This document shows positions 52,269-60,646 of a DNA stretch of 64,000 bases, piece after piece. The notes beneath the pieces were generated by a model. It was not told where the DNA came from. It saw only the letters and a program-made list of their open reading frames with translations, and ran no database searches. Both the position numbers and the translations under genes were made by a program. The stretch is from Alphaproteobacteria bacterium (GTDB lineage Bacteria; Pseudomonadota; Alphaproteobacteria; Rhizobiales; Rhizobiaceae). Location of the stretch: assembly GCA_018823835.1 (NCBI GenBank), contig JAHJHT010000003.1, positions 62,001 through 126,000 on the forward strand, read 5' to 3'. Every line of letters begins with the position of its first letter. The stretch's first letter is position 1.

Positions 52269-53843
52269 ATGGCTGGAGAAGCAGCAGTCGCCGTTGACCG
52301 GACCGGCGTGATGATCCTGGAGCAGGTCGCGGCAAGCGACTTCCTGGTCGTGGCGCCGGTGGTCATCGGCATCGCCTGCGGCGCACTGCTGCTGATGTTC
52401 CGCCACCATGTGCGCTGGCAGGCGGCGTTTTCGGTCTTCGGACTGGCCGCGATGACGGCCGCGGATGCGGCACTGTTTGCCCGCGTCGCCGCAGAGGGGC
52501 CGCTGGTGATGACCATGGGCAGCTGGCTGCCGCCCTTCGGCATCAGCTTCACCGCCGATCTGCTGGGCGCGGGCTTCGCGCTGGTGGCGAGTTTCGTGGC
52601 CATGCTGTGTACCGTCTATTCGGTGCGCGAGATCGGCGCGACCGGGCGGCGCTACGGCTTCTACCCGTTCCTGATGCTGATGATGGCGGGCGTCAACGGC
52701 GCCTTCCTGACCGGCGACATCTTCAACCTCTATGTCTGGTTCGAAGTCTTCCTGATCGCCTCCTTCGGCCTGATGATCCTGGGGTCCGAACGCGAGCAGA
52801 TCGACGGCGCGACCAAATACGCCATCCTCAATCTGCTCGGTACCGCGCTGTTCCTGATAGCAACGGCCTATCTGTACGGCGTCGTCGGCACGCTCAACAT
52901 GGCCGACATCGCGCGCAAGGTGGATCTGCTGCCGGCGACCGCGCCGGTGATGACGATCTCGGCGCTGTTCCTGTTTGCCTTCGGCATGAAGTCGGCGGCC
53001 TTTCCGGTCTATTTCTGGCTGCCGGCCTCCTACCACACGCCGCGCATCGTCACCGGCGCCCTGTTCGGAGGCCTGCTGACCAAGATCGGCGTCTATTCGC
53101 TGCTGCGCACCATGGTGATGCTGTTTCCCGAGCAGCGCCTCGAACTGTCGGGCGTCATCTCCTGGGTGGCGGTCGCCACCATGATCCTCGGCGCGCTGGG
53201 CGCGCTGGCACAGAGCGACATCCGGCGCATGATGGGCTTCCTTGTCATCTCCGGGGTCGGCCTCATGCTGGCGGGCCTGGCGCTAGGCGACGCGACCGGC
53301 CTTTCGGGCGCCATCCTCTACGCAGTGCACTCGATGCTGGCCATGTCGGCGCTCTACCTGCTGTGCGGCACGATGAACGAATATGGCGGCAGCTTCTCGC
53401 TGAACAGCCTGGCGGGTCTCTACCGCGCGAGCCCGCTGCTGACGGCAATCGCGCTGGTGCTGTTCCTCGCCGCCGCCGGCCTGCCGCCCGGTTCGGGCCT
53501 GTGGCCGAAGGTTGTCCTGGCCAAGGCAGCCATCGACCTCGGCAATGGCTGGCTGGTTGGCGCGATCCTGGTCAGTGGCCTGCTGACGACCATCGCGCTG
53601 GGGCGGGTCTTCGCGCTCGCCTTCTGGCGCAATTCGGCCGAACCCGGCGAGCCGGTTGACGAGGCGGAGCGGACGCCGGTGGTGCCGGCCTTCGGTTCGC
53701 TCATCATGCTGACCATCCCGATCCTGCTGCTTGGCCTGTTTCCGGAGCCATTCATACGGATGGCCGACGCGGCGGCAGCCGGCCTGCTGGACCCGAGTGC
53801 CTATCTGCGTGCAGTATTTCCGGCGGCGGGAGGAGGTGGATGA
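52269..53843 (+). CDS. mrpD: Na+/H+ antiporter subunit D (Mrp)
   Basis: 524 residues with about 14 membrane segments, homologous to the NuoM/NuoN antiporter-like subunits. GDIFNLYVWFEVFLIASFGL, GMKSAAFPVYFWLPASYHTP and LFGGLLTKIGVYSLLR contain the conserved glutamate and lysine residues of the ion channel. Six bases after mrpC. Its stop overlaps the mrpE start region. Confidence 0.94.
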   Translation: MAGEAAVAVDRTGVMILEQVAASDFLVVAPVVIGIACGALLLMFRHHVRWQAAFSVFGLAAMTAADAALFARVAAEGPLVMTMGSWLPPFGISFTADLLGAGFALVASFVAMLCTVYSVREIGATGRRYGFYPFLMLMMAGVNGAFLTGDIFNLYVWFEVFLIASFGLMILGSEREQIDGATKYAILNLLGTALFLIATAYLYGVVGTLNMADIARKVDLLPATAPVMTISALFLFAFGMKSAAFPVYFWLPASYHTPRIVTGALFGGLLTKIGVYSLLRTMVMLFPEQRLELSGVISWVAVATMILGALGALAQSDIRRMMGFLVISGVGLMLAGLALGDATGLSGAILYAVHSMLAMSALYLLCGTMNEYGGSFSLNSLAGLYRASPLLTAIALVLFLAAAGLPPGSGLWPKVVLAKAAIDLGNGWLVGAILVSGLLTTIALGRVFALAFWRNSAEPGEPVDEAERTPVVPAFGSLIMLTIPILLLGLFPEPFIRMADAAAAGLLDPSAYLRAVFPAAGGGG

Positions 53844-54319
53844 TGGCCAGGTATCAATACAACATCCTGCTGGCGCTCGCCTGGGCGGCGCTGACCGGCT
53901 CGTTCACGCTGACCAATTTCGCCTTCGGCCTGCTGCTCAGCATTGGCGTCCTGTATCTTGCGACCGAACAGACCAACGCGCTGAGCAACATCGTGCGGCT
54001 CGGCCGGATGGTGGGCCTGGCGGTGCTGTTCGTGCACGAACTTGTGCTCTCAGGCTGGCGTGTGGCCAGGCTCGTGCTGTCGCCGAAAATGACCATGGCG
54101 CCGGGCATCTTCGCCTATCCGCTCAAGGTCGACAGGGATTTTGAGATCACGCTTCTGGCAAACCTGATCACGCTGACCCCGGGCACGCTGTCCGTGGACG
54201 TCTCGGAGGACAGGCGCATGCTTTTCGTCCACGCGATCGACTGCTCCGACGTGGAAGGTGCCATCCGCGACATCGAAGAGGGCTTTGAGCGCAAGATCAT
54301 CAGGGCTTTCGGGCGATGA
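53843..54319 (+). CDS. mrpE: Na+/H+ antiporter subunit E (Mrp)
   Basis: 158 residues with two or three N-terminal membrane segments and a conserved soluble end ([27 protein letters not shown]). GGAGGT is five bases before ATG 53843 (overlapping the mrpD stop as TGATG); an ATG at 53840 is possible but too close to the ribosome site. MrpE is needed for full activity of the complex but has no complex I homologue. Confidence 0.92.
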   Translation: MARYQYNILLALAWAALTGSFTLTNFAFGLLLSIGVLYLATEQTNALSNIVRLGRMVGLAVLFVHELVLSGWRVARLVLSPKMTMAPGIFAYPLKVDRDFEITLLANLITLTPGTLSVDVSEDRRMLFVHAIDCSDVEGAIRDIEEGFERKIIRAFGR

Positions 54320-54645
54320 CGGGAGAAGCTTTCGTCCAGGGCTGCGTCGTCGTTGCCTTCGTGCTGTTGAGCGCGTCGTTCCTGCTCACCGTTCTGAGGG
54401 TGCTGCGCGGGCCGACGCTGCCGGACAGGGTCCTGGCGCTCGACATGCTGGTATCCGTCGCCATCGGCTTCATCGCGGTAACCGGCATCGCGACCCGCGC
54501 CGCTTTCAACGTCGATATCGCCATCGCGCTAGGGCTCGTCGGCTTCCTCGCCACCGTCGCCTTCGCCCGTTTCGTTATGATCCGCGGCGACAATCGCGAG
54601 GACGAGCCGGACGCCGGGCAGAAGCGCGCGGAGGTTGAGCAATGA
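54316..54645 (+). CDS. mrpF: Na+/H+ antiporter subunit F (Mrp)
   Basis: 109 residues with three membrane segments; [19 protein letters not shown] is the MrpF signature. ATG overlaps the mrpE stop by four bases (ATGA). The C-terminal tail is charged and cytoplasmic. Confidence 0.93.
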   Translation: MTGEAFVQGCVVVAFVLLSASFLLTVLRVLRGPTLPDRVLALDMLVSVAIGFIAVTGIATRAAFNVDIAIALGLVGFLATVAFARFVMIRGDNREDEPDAGQKRAEVEQ

Positions 54646-55028
54646 TCGACCTAATTCTGAACTATATTGCCGGTATACTGATCCTCGTAGGCGCGCTGTT
54701 CACGTTGACGGCATCGATCGGATTGTTGCGCCTGCCGGATCTGTACACGCGCATGCATGCCGCCTCGAAGGCCGGAACTCTCGGCTCCTGCGTTGTTCTG
54801 CTGGCGCTGGCGCTGCAGTCGAACGATGCCGCCATTGCCCTGCGGGCTCTGGCCGGCATCCTGTTTTTCTTGCTGACAGTCCCGATTTCCTCGCACCTGC
54901 TGGCCAAGGCCGCTCATGGCGCGGGATACAACTTGTGGGAACACTCGAAGCGCGACGACCTGACGATAGCCGAAGAAAAGGCGCGCCGCGCGAAGCCCGC
55001 TGCGGGCACGAAAACGCCCGACAACTAG
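54642..55028 (+). CDS. mrpG: Na+/H+ antiporter subunit G (Mrp)
   Basis: 128 residues with three membrane segments; [21 protein letters not shown] is close to the MrpG consensus. Starts with a four-base overlap with mrpF. Last gene of the operon; no obvious terminator follows in the AT-rich spacer. Confidence 0.93.
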   Translation: MIDLILNYIAGILILVGALFTLTASIGLLRLPDLYTRMHAASKAGTLGSCVVLLALALQSNDAAIALRALAGILFFLLTVPISSHLLAKAAHGAGYNLWEHSKRDDLTIAEEKARRAKPAAGTKTPDN

Positions 55029-55300
55029 CTGAAGATACCCCCGCGTAACCGCTTGGCATTTGTGACGTACAAACACTTGATAGATGCAATCAGCGGGAAG
55101 ACTGATCCGGTATATATACTCGTGCGTACAAATTTTGCTGTAGAAAAAGTCGCTATAGCGAATTGACTTACTTCTGCTCTGGCTTCATTGATATATAGCG
55201 ACACGAATCGCAGGTGAATTCCTGTGAAAAAAATCGTGCGTTGCCCCGTTCGAGAACAATGGGGCGAACAAATTGAAACTTAGTTGGGGCATGAACAAAA
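55029..55300 (+). promoter_or_regulatory. AT-rich leader upstream of mucR
   Basis: A 272-base spacer clearly poorer in GC than its surroundings. It holds two perfect palindromes, GTATATATAC (55110-55119) and TCGCTATAGCGA (55150-55161), and TATAGCGAC recurs at 55194-55202. MucR/Ros proteins bind AT-rich sites with T-A steps, so this is the expected region for autoregulation. I cannot assign -35/-10 boxes with confidence. Confidence 0.55.
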
Positions 55301-55729
55301 ATGGAAACATCGGAAGCACCTGCCAAGAACAGCGAGATGCTGATCGAGCTGACGGCAGACGTCGTGGCAGCCTATGTCAGCAACAATCCGGTTCCGGCCG
55401 GAGACCTTCCTAATCTGATCGCCGAGATTCACGCTGCTCTCGGGCGTGTGGGCGGCGCAGCCGAGGCACCGCCGGCCGACAAGCAGAAGCCTGCGGTAAA
55501 CCCGAAGCGCTCGGTGCATGATGAGTACATCGTCTGCCTCGAGGACGGAAAGCGCTTCAAGTCTCTCAAGCGCCACCTGATGACGCATTACGGCCTGACG
55601 CCCGATCAGTATCGCGAGAAGTGGGGCCTCGACGCAAACTATCCGATGGTTGCACCGACTTATGCCGCGGCTCGTTCGCAACTGGCCAAGAAGATGGGCC
55701 TCGGGCGCAAGCGCAAGGCGGCAAAATAG
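55301..55729 (+). CDS. mucR: Ros/MucR family transcriptional regulator
   Basis: A 142-residue zinc-finger regulator of the Ros/MucR family, global regulators of exopolysaccharide, motility and cell-cycle genes in rhizobia and Brucella. The DNA-binding region is [20 protein letters not shown] (Cys79, His92, His96), followed by [13 protein letters not shown] and [14 protein letters not shown]. The usual second zinc cysteine is replaced by Asp82, as known for several Mesorhizobium and Agrobacterium members. The basic tail RKRKAAK ends the protein. An out-of-frame ATG at 55291 precedes the start; GGGG lies about 12 bases upstream. Confidence 0.94.
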   Translation: METSEAPAKNSEMLIELTADVVAAYVSNNPVPAGDLPNLIAEIHAALGRVGGAAEAPPADKQKPAVNPKRSVHDEYIVCLEDGKRFKSLKRHLMTHYGLTPDQYREKWGLDANYPMVAPTYAAARSQLAKKMGLGRKRKAAK

Positions 55730-55739
55730 GCATCACTGC

Positions 55740-56111
55740 CTAACCGGATCTGCAGCGGCGCCTCCTGGCGCCGTTGCCATTTTCACGGCCCCGTTTCGAC
55801 GGTTTCCCGGGCCCGGCGGTGCCGCGCAGCGTGTCGAGGGCCTGCTTCAGGGCGATGTGCCGGTTGAGGTCGTAGCTCCAGTGCCGGCGCATGCCGCGCT
55901 GGCGCTCCCGCTCGATGGCTCGTTCCAGCCGCAGGACGATCTGGGCGCGCAGGTCGGGCGGCGCGGCAAGCGCTGCGGCGATGTCGAAGTGGCAGGCGAT
56001 CTGCAGCGCCGCCATCTGACGCGCCATCGTCGCTTCGGCCCGCTTGCCTTCCAGGAATTCGGTCACCTGTCGCCCAAGGCCGTTCGTCATGCGTTTCTTG
56101 TCCGTGTGCAT
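55740..56111 (-). CDS. Conserved hypothetical cytoplasmic protein
   Basis: A small basic protein of 123 residues, or 116 if it starts at the ATG 56090 (MTNGLGRQV), which I consider about equally likely. No membrane segment or signal. Helical, with RQMAALQIACHFDIAAALAA, LERAIERERQRGMRRHWSYD and LNRHIALKQALDTLRG; the last stretch looks conserved in rhizobial genomes, as I recall. The tail is rich in arginine. GC bias at third positions is like that of real neighbours. Lies convergent to mucR; function unknown. Confidence 0.65.
   Translation of the reverse strand: MHTDKKRMTNGLGRQVTEFLEGKRAEATMARQMAALQIACHFDIAAALAAPPDLRAQIVLRLERAIERERQRGMRRHWSYDLNRHIALKQALDTLRGTAGPGKPSKRGRENGNGARRRRCRSG
55756..55773 (+). 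terminator. Hairpin after mucR
   Basis: CGGCGCC and GGCGCCG form a perfect 7-bp stem around TCCT, followed by a few T within TTGCCATTTT. It lies 27 bases after the mucR stop but inside the 3' end of the convergent small gene, so it may terminate mucR transcription. Confidence 0.4.
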
Positions 56112-56307
56112 GGCCGGACTATGCGGTCGGCGGCTCCGGCGTGGACAAATTCACGCTCGGCCACGAATTGTTCCGCCAACAACCTTAAGGAAAACAGGAG
56201 TTTGGGTTGCTTCCGCAACGCCGACCGTTCTTTCTTTGTTCACAGTTGGCCCTGGTCCGGATATAAGAACTTATTCCTATTCTGATGAATGAGAGGGGAA
56301 AAGTTCG

Positions 56308-56727
56308 GTGCAAAGCACATCCGCAAACAAGGTCGAAGGGCCAGCATTGCAGCCGGGCGGCCTGCGGCCGTCGGGGGGAGACCGGGGGGCGCCGCGACTG
56401 GGCGCGAGGGAGGAGCGGTCGATCGAGATCTGCGAGAGCATGATCGACGTGGTAGCGGCGTTGTTCAACGTTTCCGGCAAGGAGTTGCGCAAGCCGGGCC
56501 GTTCGACTCTCGGAGTCTCGCGGGTGCGCCAGATCGCCATGTATGTCGCCCATGTCACGCTGCAGCTCAACATGACCGATATCGGCCGGGGGTTCGGGCG
56601 CGACCGCACGACGGTCGTGCATGCCTGCCATCTCGTCGAGGATCTGCGCGACGACGAGGATTTCGACCGCATGGTGGCCGTTACCGAACGCGTCGCCTCG
56701 GCGGCCTTCGGCCCGCGCATGGTGTGA
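56308..56727 (+). CDS. Orphan DnaA domain IV (DnaA-box-binding type) protein
   Basis: 139 residues. Residues ~38-125 match the C-terminal domain IV of DnaA, the part that reads the DnaA box: VRQIAMYVAHVTLQLNMTDIG, then GFGRDRTTVVHACHLVEDL, corresponding to the DnaA signature region IGxxFGxRDHTTVxHA. The AAA+ ATPase and other DnaA domains are absent; the first ~35 residues are low-complexity. It should bind DNA, possibly DnaA boxes, without initiator ATPase activity. Translation appears to start at GTG 56308 with AGGGGAA nine bases upstream. The next gene begins four bases after its stop, so both are one operon. Confidence 0.85.
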   Translation: MQSTSANKVEGPALQPGGLRPSGGDRGAPRLGAREERSIEICESMIDVVAALFNVSGKELRKPGRSTLGVSRVRQIAMYVAHVTLQLNMTDIGRGFGRDRTTVVHACHLVEDLRDDEDFDRMVAVTERVASAAFGPRMV

Positions 56728-56731
56728 ACGC

Positions 56732-57526
56732 ATGGGAAAGGACAAGGACAGGCAGCGCGCGCGCATCCTGCGCTTCCTGGCGCACGGCTCCGCAGCGGTC
56801 TCGCAGGCGGGCAATGGCAAGGGCCTGCTGCTCGACGGCGGCGACCGCGGCACGGTGTCGGTCGACCGGGGGGCGCTCGCAGCGATGCTGCAGGCGGGCG
56901 TCGTGCAACTCAGCGGCAACAGGCTGACGCTGGCGAGAGAAGCAGGACGGAGAGATGATCGGACAGGGATCTCGGCTTTCCAGGACCAGCACCGCGATCT
57001 CGACACGGCGACGATGGAGACCGGCTCCGGCCCGGAGACGGTTTGCGTCAACGTCGCGGAATCGCCGCTCGGCCTGTTGCTGCGCAGGAAGGGCAAGGAC
57101 GGCGCGCCGTTTCTCAACCGAAGCGAGTTCGAGGCCGGCGAGCGCCTGCGCGCCGACTTCACGCGCGGCCAGCTGATGCCGCGCCTCGGCGCCAACTGGG
57201 TCGCCAGCGTCGCCTCGGGGCGCCGCGACGGCGGGGTCGCGGAACTCACCGACGCTGCCCTTGCCGCGCGGCTGCGGGTCGAGCGGGCGGTCGTCGCGGT
57301 CGGTCCCGAACTGTCGGGCATCCTGATTGACGTCTGCTGTTTTCTGAAAGGGATGGAGACGGTGGAGATCGAGCGCGGCTGGCCGGTTCGCTCGGCCAAG
57401 GTCGTGCTGAAGGCCGCCCTCGGTGCACTCAGCCGCCACTACCAGCCAACGCCGCCAGTGGGCCGGAATGGCCGCCAGCGTGTCCTGCACTGGGGCGCAA
57501 GCGACTACCGGCCGAGCCTCGACTAG
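56732..57526 (+). CDS. DUF6456 domain protein
   Basis: A 264-residue protein with a C-terminal DUF6456 region (~residues 110-255): SPLGLLLRRKGKDGAPFLN, GQLMPRLGANWV and LRVERAVVAVGPELSG, ending FLKGMETVEIERGWP. The N-terminal ~70 residues (QRARILRFLAHGSAAV, LLDGGDRGTVSVD, LAAMLQAGVVQ) look like a winged-helix fold. So a DNA-binding role is plausible. It follows the orphan DnaA domain IV gene after four bases, which argues for joint function. No membrane segments. Function unknown. Confidence 0.75.
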   Translation: MGKDKDRQRARILRFLAHGSAAVSQAGNGKGLLLDGGDRGTVSVDRGALAAMLQAGVVQLSGNRLTLAREAGRRDDRTGISAFQDQHRDLDTATMETGSGPETVCVNVAESPLGLLLRRKGKDGAPFLNRSEFEAGERLRADFTRGQLMPRLGANWVASVASGRRDGGVAELTDAALAARLRVERAVVAVGPELSGILIDVCCFLKGMETVEIERGWPVRSAKVVLKAALGALSRHYQPTPPVGRNGRQRVLHWGASDYRPSLD

Positions 57527-57553
57527 AGGCGCATCATAGTGGGGCGTGCGGCG

Positions 57554-57982
57554 TCAGGCGGTCTGGCGAAGAGCCGCCAGCGCGTCCTGCTTGATGCGCT
57601 TGACCATCGAGCGCAGGCCATTGGCGCGCTGCGGCGAGAGATGCTCGTCGAGGCCGAGTTCGCGCAGCACCGCCTCGGCATCGATCTCGCCGATGCTGCT
57701 CGCCTTCTGACCGGAAAACAGCGCAAGCACGATGGCGACGAGGCCGCGAACGATATGCGCGTCGGAATCGCCGTGGAATTCGATGATGGGGTCGGTTCCC
57801 TCGCCGACCTCGGTGGTCAGCCAGACCTGGCTGACGCAGCCCGGCACCTTGTAGCGGTCAATGCGCGCCTCGTCGGGGAAGGGCGGCAGCGCCTCGCCAA
57901 GCTCGATGACATAGCGATAGCGGTCTTCCCACTCGTCGAGGAAGGCAAAGTCGTCGCGGATCTGCTGGATCGTCTGCGTCAT
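57554..57982 (-). CDS. sufE: SufE family protein (sulfur acceptor for SufS)
   Basis: A 142-residue SufE-type protein that accepts persulfide sulfur from a cysteine desulfurase and enhances iron-sulfur cluster assembly. The acceptor cysteine is Cys49 in DRYKVPGCVSQVWL, and FHGDSDAHIVRGLVAIVLAL is a family signature. The start MTQTIQQIRDDF is at 57982; the open frame runs on to 58018 without family similarity. Outside the suf operon; its partner SufS is not in the window. Convergent with the DUF6456 gene. Confidence 0.92.
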   Translation of the reverse strand: MTQTIQQIRDDFAFLDEWEDRYRYVIELGEALPPFPDEARIDRYKVPGCVSQVWLTTEVGEGTDPIIEFHGDSDAHIVRGLVAIVLALFSGQKASSIGEIDAEAVLRELGLDEHLSPQRANGLRSMVKRIKQDALAALRQTA

Positions 57983-58059
57983 CCCGCCGGATATAGTGGC
58001 CCTGCCGGACCGCGTCACGGAAAAAAGCGCCGAGGCAGCGACGCGGTGCGGGCGACGGA

Positions 58060-58383
58060 CTACTGGGCGGGCGGTACGCTGCCGGTTGCCTGCACGTCGA
58101 CGGCGGGAGCCGCCGGGGCGGTTTCCTCGTCGAGCATCTCGTAGGCGATGCGCATGCCCTCGCGCGCCCTGACGCCGATGGTGTGCATCGCCGCCTTGCC
58201 GGTCTCGCAGACATCGGGCTTGCGTTCGCAGATGCCGGCGACATCGTCGACGGCGGCACGGGCGGCGAAGAAGGCCTGCACCGGGCTGATGCTGTCGACC
58301 GTGCCGTCACCGGTCGCCGGGTCGAGCGGCAACACCAGGAGCACCAGCGAAAACCAAAACGCCATGCGGATCAAGAAACCCAT
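58060..58383 (-). CDS. DUF5330 family protein
   Basis: 107 residues: a hydrophobic N-terminal segment (FLIRMAFWFSLVLLVLPL, a membrane anchor or uncleaved signal) followed by a helical part VQAFFAARAAVDDVAGICERKPDVCETG with two cysteines that could form a disulfide. This matches DUF5330 proteins of Hyphomicrobiales as I know them. Start at 58383 with GAGGACAG upstream. Function unknown; 77 bases upstream of sufE, on the same strand. Confidence 0.78.
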   Translation of the reverse strand: MGFLIRMAFWFSLVLLVLPLDPATGDGTVDSISPVQAFFAARAAVDDVAGICERKPDVCETGKAAMHTIGVRAREGMRIAYEMLDEETAPAAPAVDVQATGSVPPAQ

Positions 58384-58849
58384 TTGTCTGTCCTCACGCC
58401 CTGCCGGTTCCATCGAGGTCCGGGCAAGCGCCCCTTTCACCACGCGACAATGACACGTGGACCCGAATGCCGGCTTGCAGGGGAAGGCAGTATTTTCGGC
58501 AAATTTGCTTCAAATTTTAGCGATTCGCATTGATCGAAAGCTCGACACAAAGGACGGCGGCGGCGACAAGCTTTTGCTAACCATCCAAGCGGCGGAACTT
58601 GCTTGGGATTTTGCAGATCATGATCTGCGGCGGCAGGCGCCCCGTGTACCGTTGCGGGACGCGGCGGGCTAAGGCTCCGTTTACCATACAAAGCATCGGT
58701 CGTGCTTCACGGCCCCCCGAGGCCGGTTTTCAGGCGTTGGCAGGGCGTGCAGGCCGCCCGCCTTATTCATTCATTAAAGGGTGGGTGCGAGTTTCGAATT
58801 CAATCAAAAGTGGCCCGAAAAAAGGGGCCCATTTTGCAGGTGCGTTGAG
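58384..58849. promoter_or_regulatory. Long intergenic region upstream of the DivJ-like kinase
   Basis: 466 bases without a gene that I can support. It holds a perfect 16-base palindrome (58613-58628), listed separately, two TAACCAT/TTTACCAT-like stretches near 58577 and 58678 that resemble CtrA half-sites (consensus TTAACCAT), and one GATTC site near 58521 of the kind methylated by CcrM. These fit cell-cycle control of the flanking genes but each is weak alone. Confidence 0.4.
58613..58628. promoter_or_regulatory. Perfect 16-base palindrome, operator candidate
   Basis: GCAGATCATGATCTGC is its own reverse complement over all 16 bases, located between the divergent DUF5330 and kinase genes. 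Perfect 16-base palindromes are rare by chance in a 466-base region, so a dimeric regulator site is likely. The regulator is unknown. Confidence 0.5.
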
Positions 58850-60646
58850 TTGCGTTTGTCTCGAACCAGAACCGGAGAGTTGCTCGGCGATATCGCAGCA
58901 GGCTGTGAGCGACTCGTGCATTCTTCCGTCACCGATTCTGCCGAGCGGCTGCGCCAGCGCCGTTTCCTCGGCATTCTGATTGCAGGTCCCGTTCCCGTTG
59001 CGGTCGCGACCGCTCTTCTCCTGCCGACGAGCCTCGGCGCGACGGCAATGCTGGGCACCATCTTTGCAACGTTCGGCGCCGCATGGCTCATGGCTCTCAT
59101 CGTGGCGATGACCGGCCGGGTTCGCCTGCTGGAGCCGGCCTCGCTGATCCTCGGCGCGATTGCGCTTTCGGTTCTGGTGGCGGGCGCGGGCGGCCTGGCT
59201 TCGCCGGCCCTGCTGGCAATCGCCGCCCTGCCGATCGAGGCCTGGTGGCTGCAGCGTACCTCCAGGGCGGCCTTGTTCGGCGCTACCGCGGCACTCGCCG
59301 TCATTCCGGCGCAGGCGATCGCCGCACATATGATGGGCGTGCCCGCTGACGCCGGCGGCACGGCATGGCTGGCGCTGCTGGTCTATGCCGCCTTCCTGGC
59401 ACCGCGCCTCGCCGTCTGGCAGGACGAGGTCCGGTCCGCGGCGCAATCGGCAACTACACGGCCGCTGGAAGAGATGATCGACGCGGTGGTCCTCAGCATG
59501 TCGACCTCCGGCGAGGTGATGGACGCATCGCCCCAGGCGCGCCGCATCCTCGGTGTCGCGCCCGAACTGCTGCTTGCCAACGGCCTGTTCGACCGCATCC
59601 ACGTCGCCGACCGCGTCGCCTACATGTGCGCGCTGGCCGACCTTCGTGGCGGCGACGAGCGCCGCAGCGTCGAGGCGAAACTGCGCATCCCGGGTTCCGG
59701 CGAGGGCAGCGTGGCACCTGATTTCCGGCCCTTCCTGATAGACATGATGCGCCAGCCGGGCGCCGACCAGCCGATCCTGATGGTCGTCAGGACGCATGAC
59801 GAGATGGTCGACCTGCGCGAAGAACTGGCGGCGACCGCCGAGACGGCCAAGAGCCTGGAGATCGCCAAGAGCCGTTTCCTGGCCGCGGTCAGCCATGAAC
59901 TGCGCACGCCGCTCAATGCCATCATCGGCTTTTCCGACATGCTGCAGCACGAGATGTTCGGCGCGTTCCAGGATCCGCGCCAGAAGGAATATGTCGGGCT
60001 GATCAGCGAGTCCGGCCATCATCTGTTGTCCGTCGTCAACGCGATCCTGGACGTCTCGCGCATCGAGGCCGGTTCCTATCCGACGAGTTCCGAGCCCTTC
60101 GAGTTCGCCGAGGCGGTGACCATGTGCCACGCGATGCTGAAGGACCAGGCGCGCGCACGCGATGTCGAACTGACGCTCGACGTGGCGCGCGAGATCGGCG
60201 AGATCGACACCGATCGCCGGGCGGTAAAGCAGATCCTTATCAACCTGGTCTCCAACGCCATCAAGTTCACGCCGGGCAGCGGCAGCGTCGTGATTGGCGC
60301 CAACCGGGTCGGTTCGCGGGTGCACTTCTGGGTCAGCGACACCGGCATCGGCATGGCCGAGGAGGAACTCGCGCAGATTGGCAAGCCCTTCACGCAGATC
60401 CAGAACGACTACACAAAACGCTTCGAGGGCGCCGGGCTTGGCCTGTCGCTGGTGAGCGGACTGGTATCGCTGCTGCAGGGCACGATGTCGATCGAGAGCG
60501 AGCCCGGCAACGGCACCACGGTGACCGTCACCCTGCCGGTTGAGAAGGCGTCTCCCCTACGCAGCAAGGAAGGGGCCGGCGTCGTGACGCTGCCGCAAAG
60601 CACTGTCAGAGAGGAAGCCGATGCGACGTACCGCAAGAGAGCCTGA
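58850..60646 (+). CDS. divJ: Sensor histidine kinase, DivJ/PleC type
   Basis: A membrane histidine kinase of ~598 residues. About six hydrophobic segments (within residues ~40-190) are followed by a PAS-like region (~220-300), a HisKA dimerisation domain with His349 in FLAAVSHELRTPLNAIIGFS, and an ATP-binding domain (NLVSNAIKFTPGSG, DTGIGMAEEEL, GAGLGLSLVSGLV). This layout and the HisKA sequence fit DivJ, which phosphorylates DivK; in Sinorhizobium meliloti the divJ gene lies near mucR, as I recall. The start is uncertain: TTG 58850 with AGGTG upstream is my choice; GTG 58781 and GTG 58916 are alternatives. PleC or another PdhS-type kinase cannot be excluded. Confidence 0.75.
   Translation: MRLSRTRTGELLGDIAAGCERLVHSSVTDSAERLRQRRFLGILIAGPVPVAVATALLLPTSLGATAMLGTIFATFGAAWLMALIVAMTGRVRLLEPASLILGAIALSVLVAGAGGLASPALLAIAALPIEAWWLQRTSRAALFGATAALAVIPAQAIAAHMMGVPADAGGTAWLALLVYAAFLAPRLAVWQDEVRSAAQSATTRPLEEMIDAVVLSMSTSGEVMDASPQARRILGVAPELLLANGLFDRIHVADRVAYMCALADLRGGDERRSVEAKLRIPGSGEGSVAPDFRPFLIDMMRQPGADQPILMVVRTHDEMVDLREELAATAETAKSLEIAKSRFLAAVSHELRTPLNAIIGFSDMLQHEMFGAFQDPRQKEYVGLISESGHHLLSVVNAILDVSRIEAGSYPTSSEPFEFAEAVTMCHAMLKDQARARDVELTLDVAREIGEIDTDRRAVKQILINLVSNAIKFTPGSGSVVIGANRVGSRVHFWVSDTGIGMAEEELAQIGKPFTQIQNDYTKRFEGAGLGLSLVSGLVSLLQGTMSIESEPGNGTTVTVTLPVEKASPLRSKEGAGVVTLPQSTVREEADATYRKRA

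Noticed and set aside
58812..58832. GGCCC/GGGCC inverted repeat before the kinase gene
   Set aside because: Only a five-base stem in GC-rich DNA without a clear T-run; likely chance.
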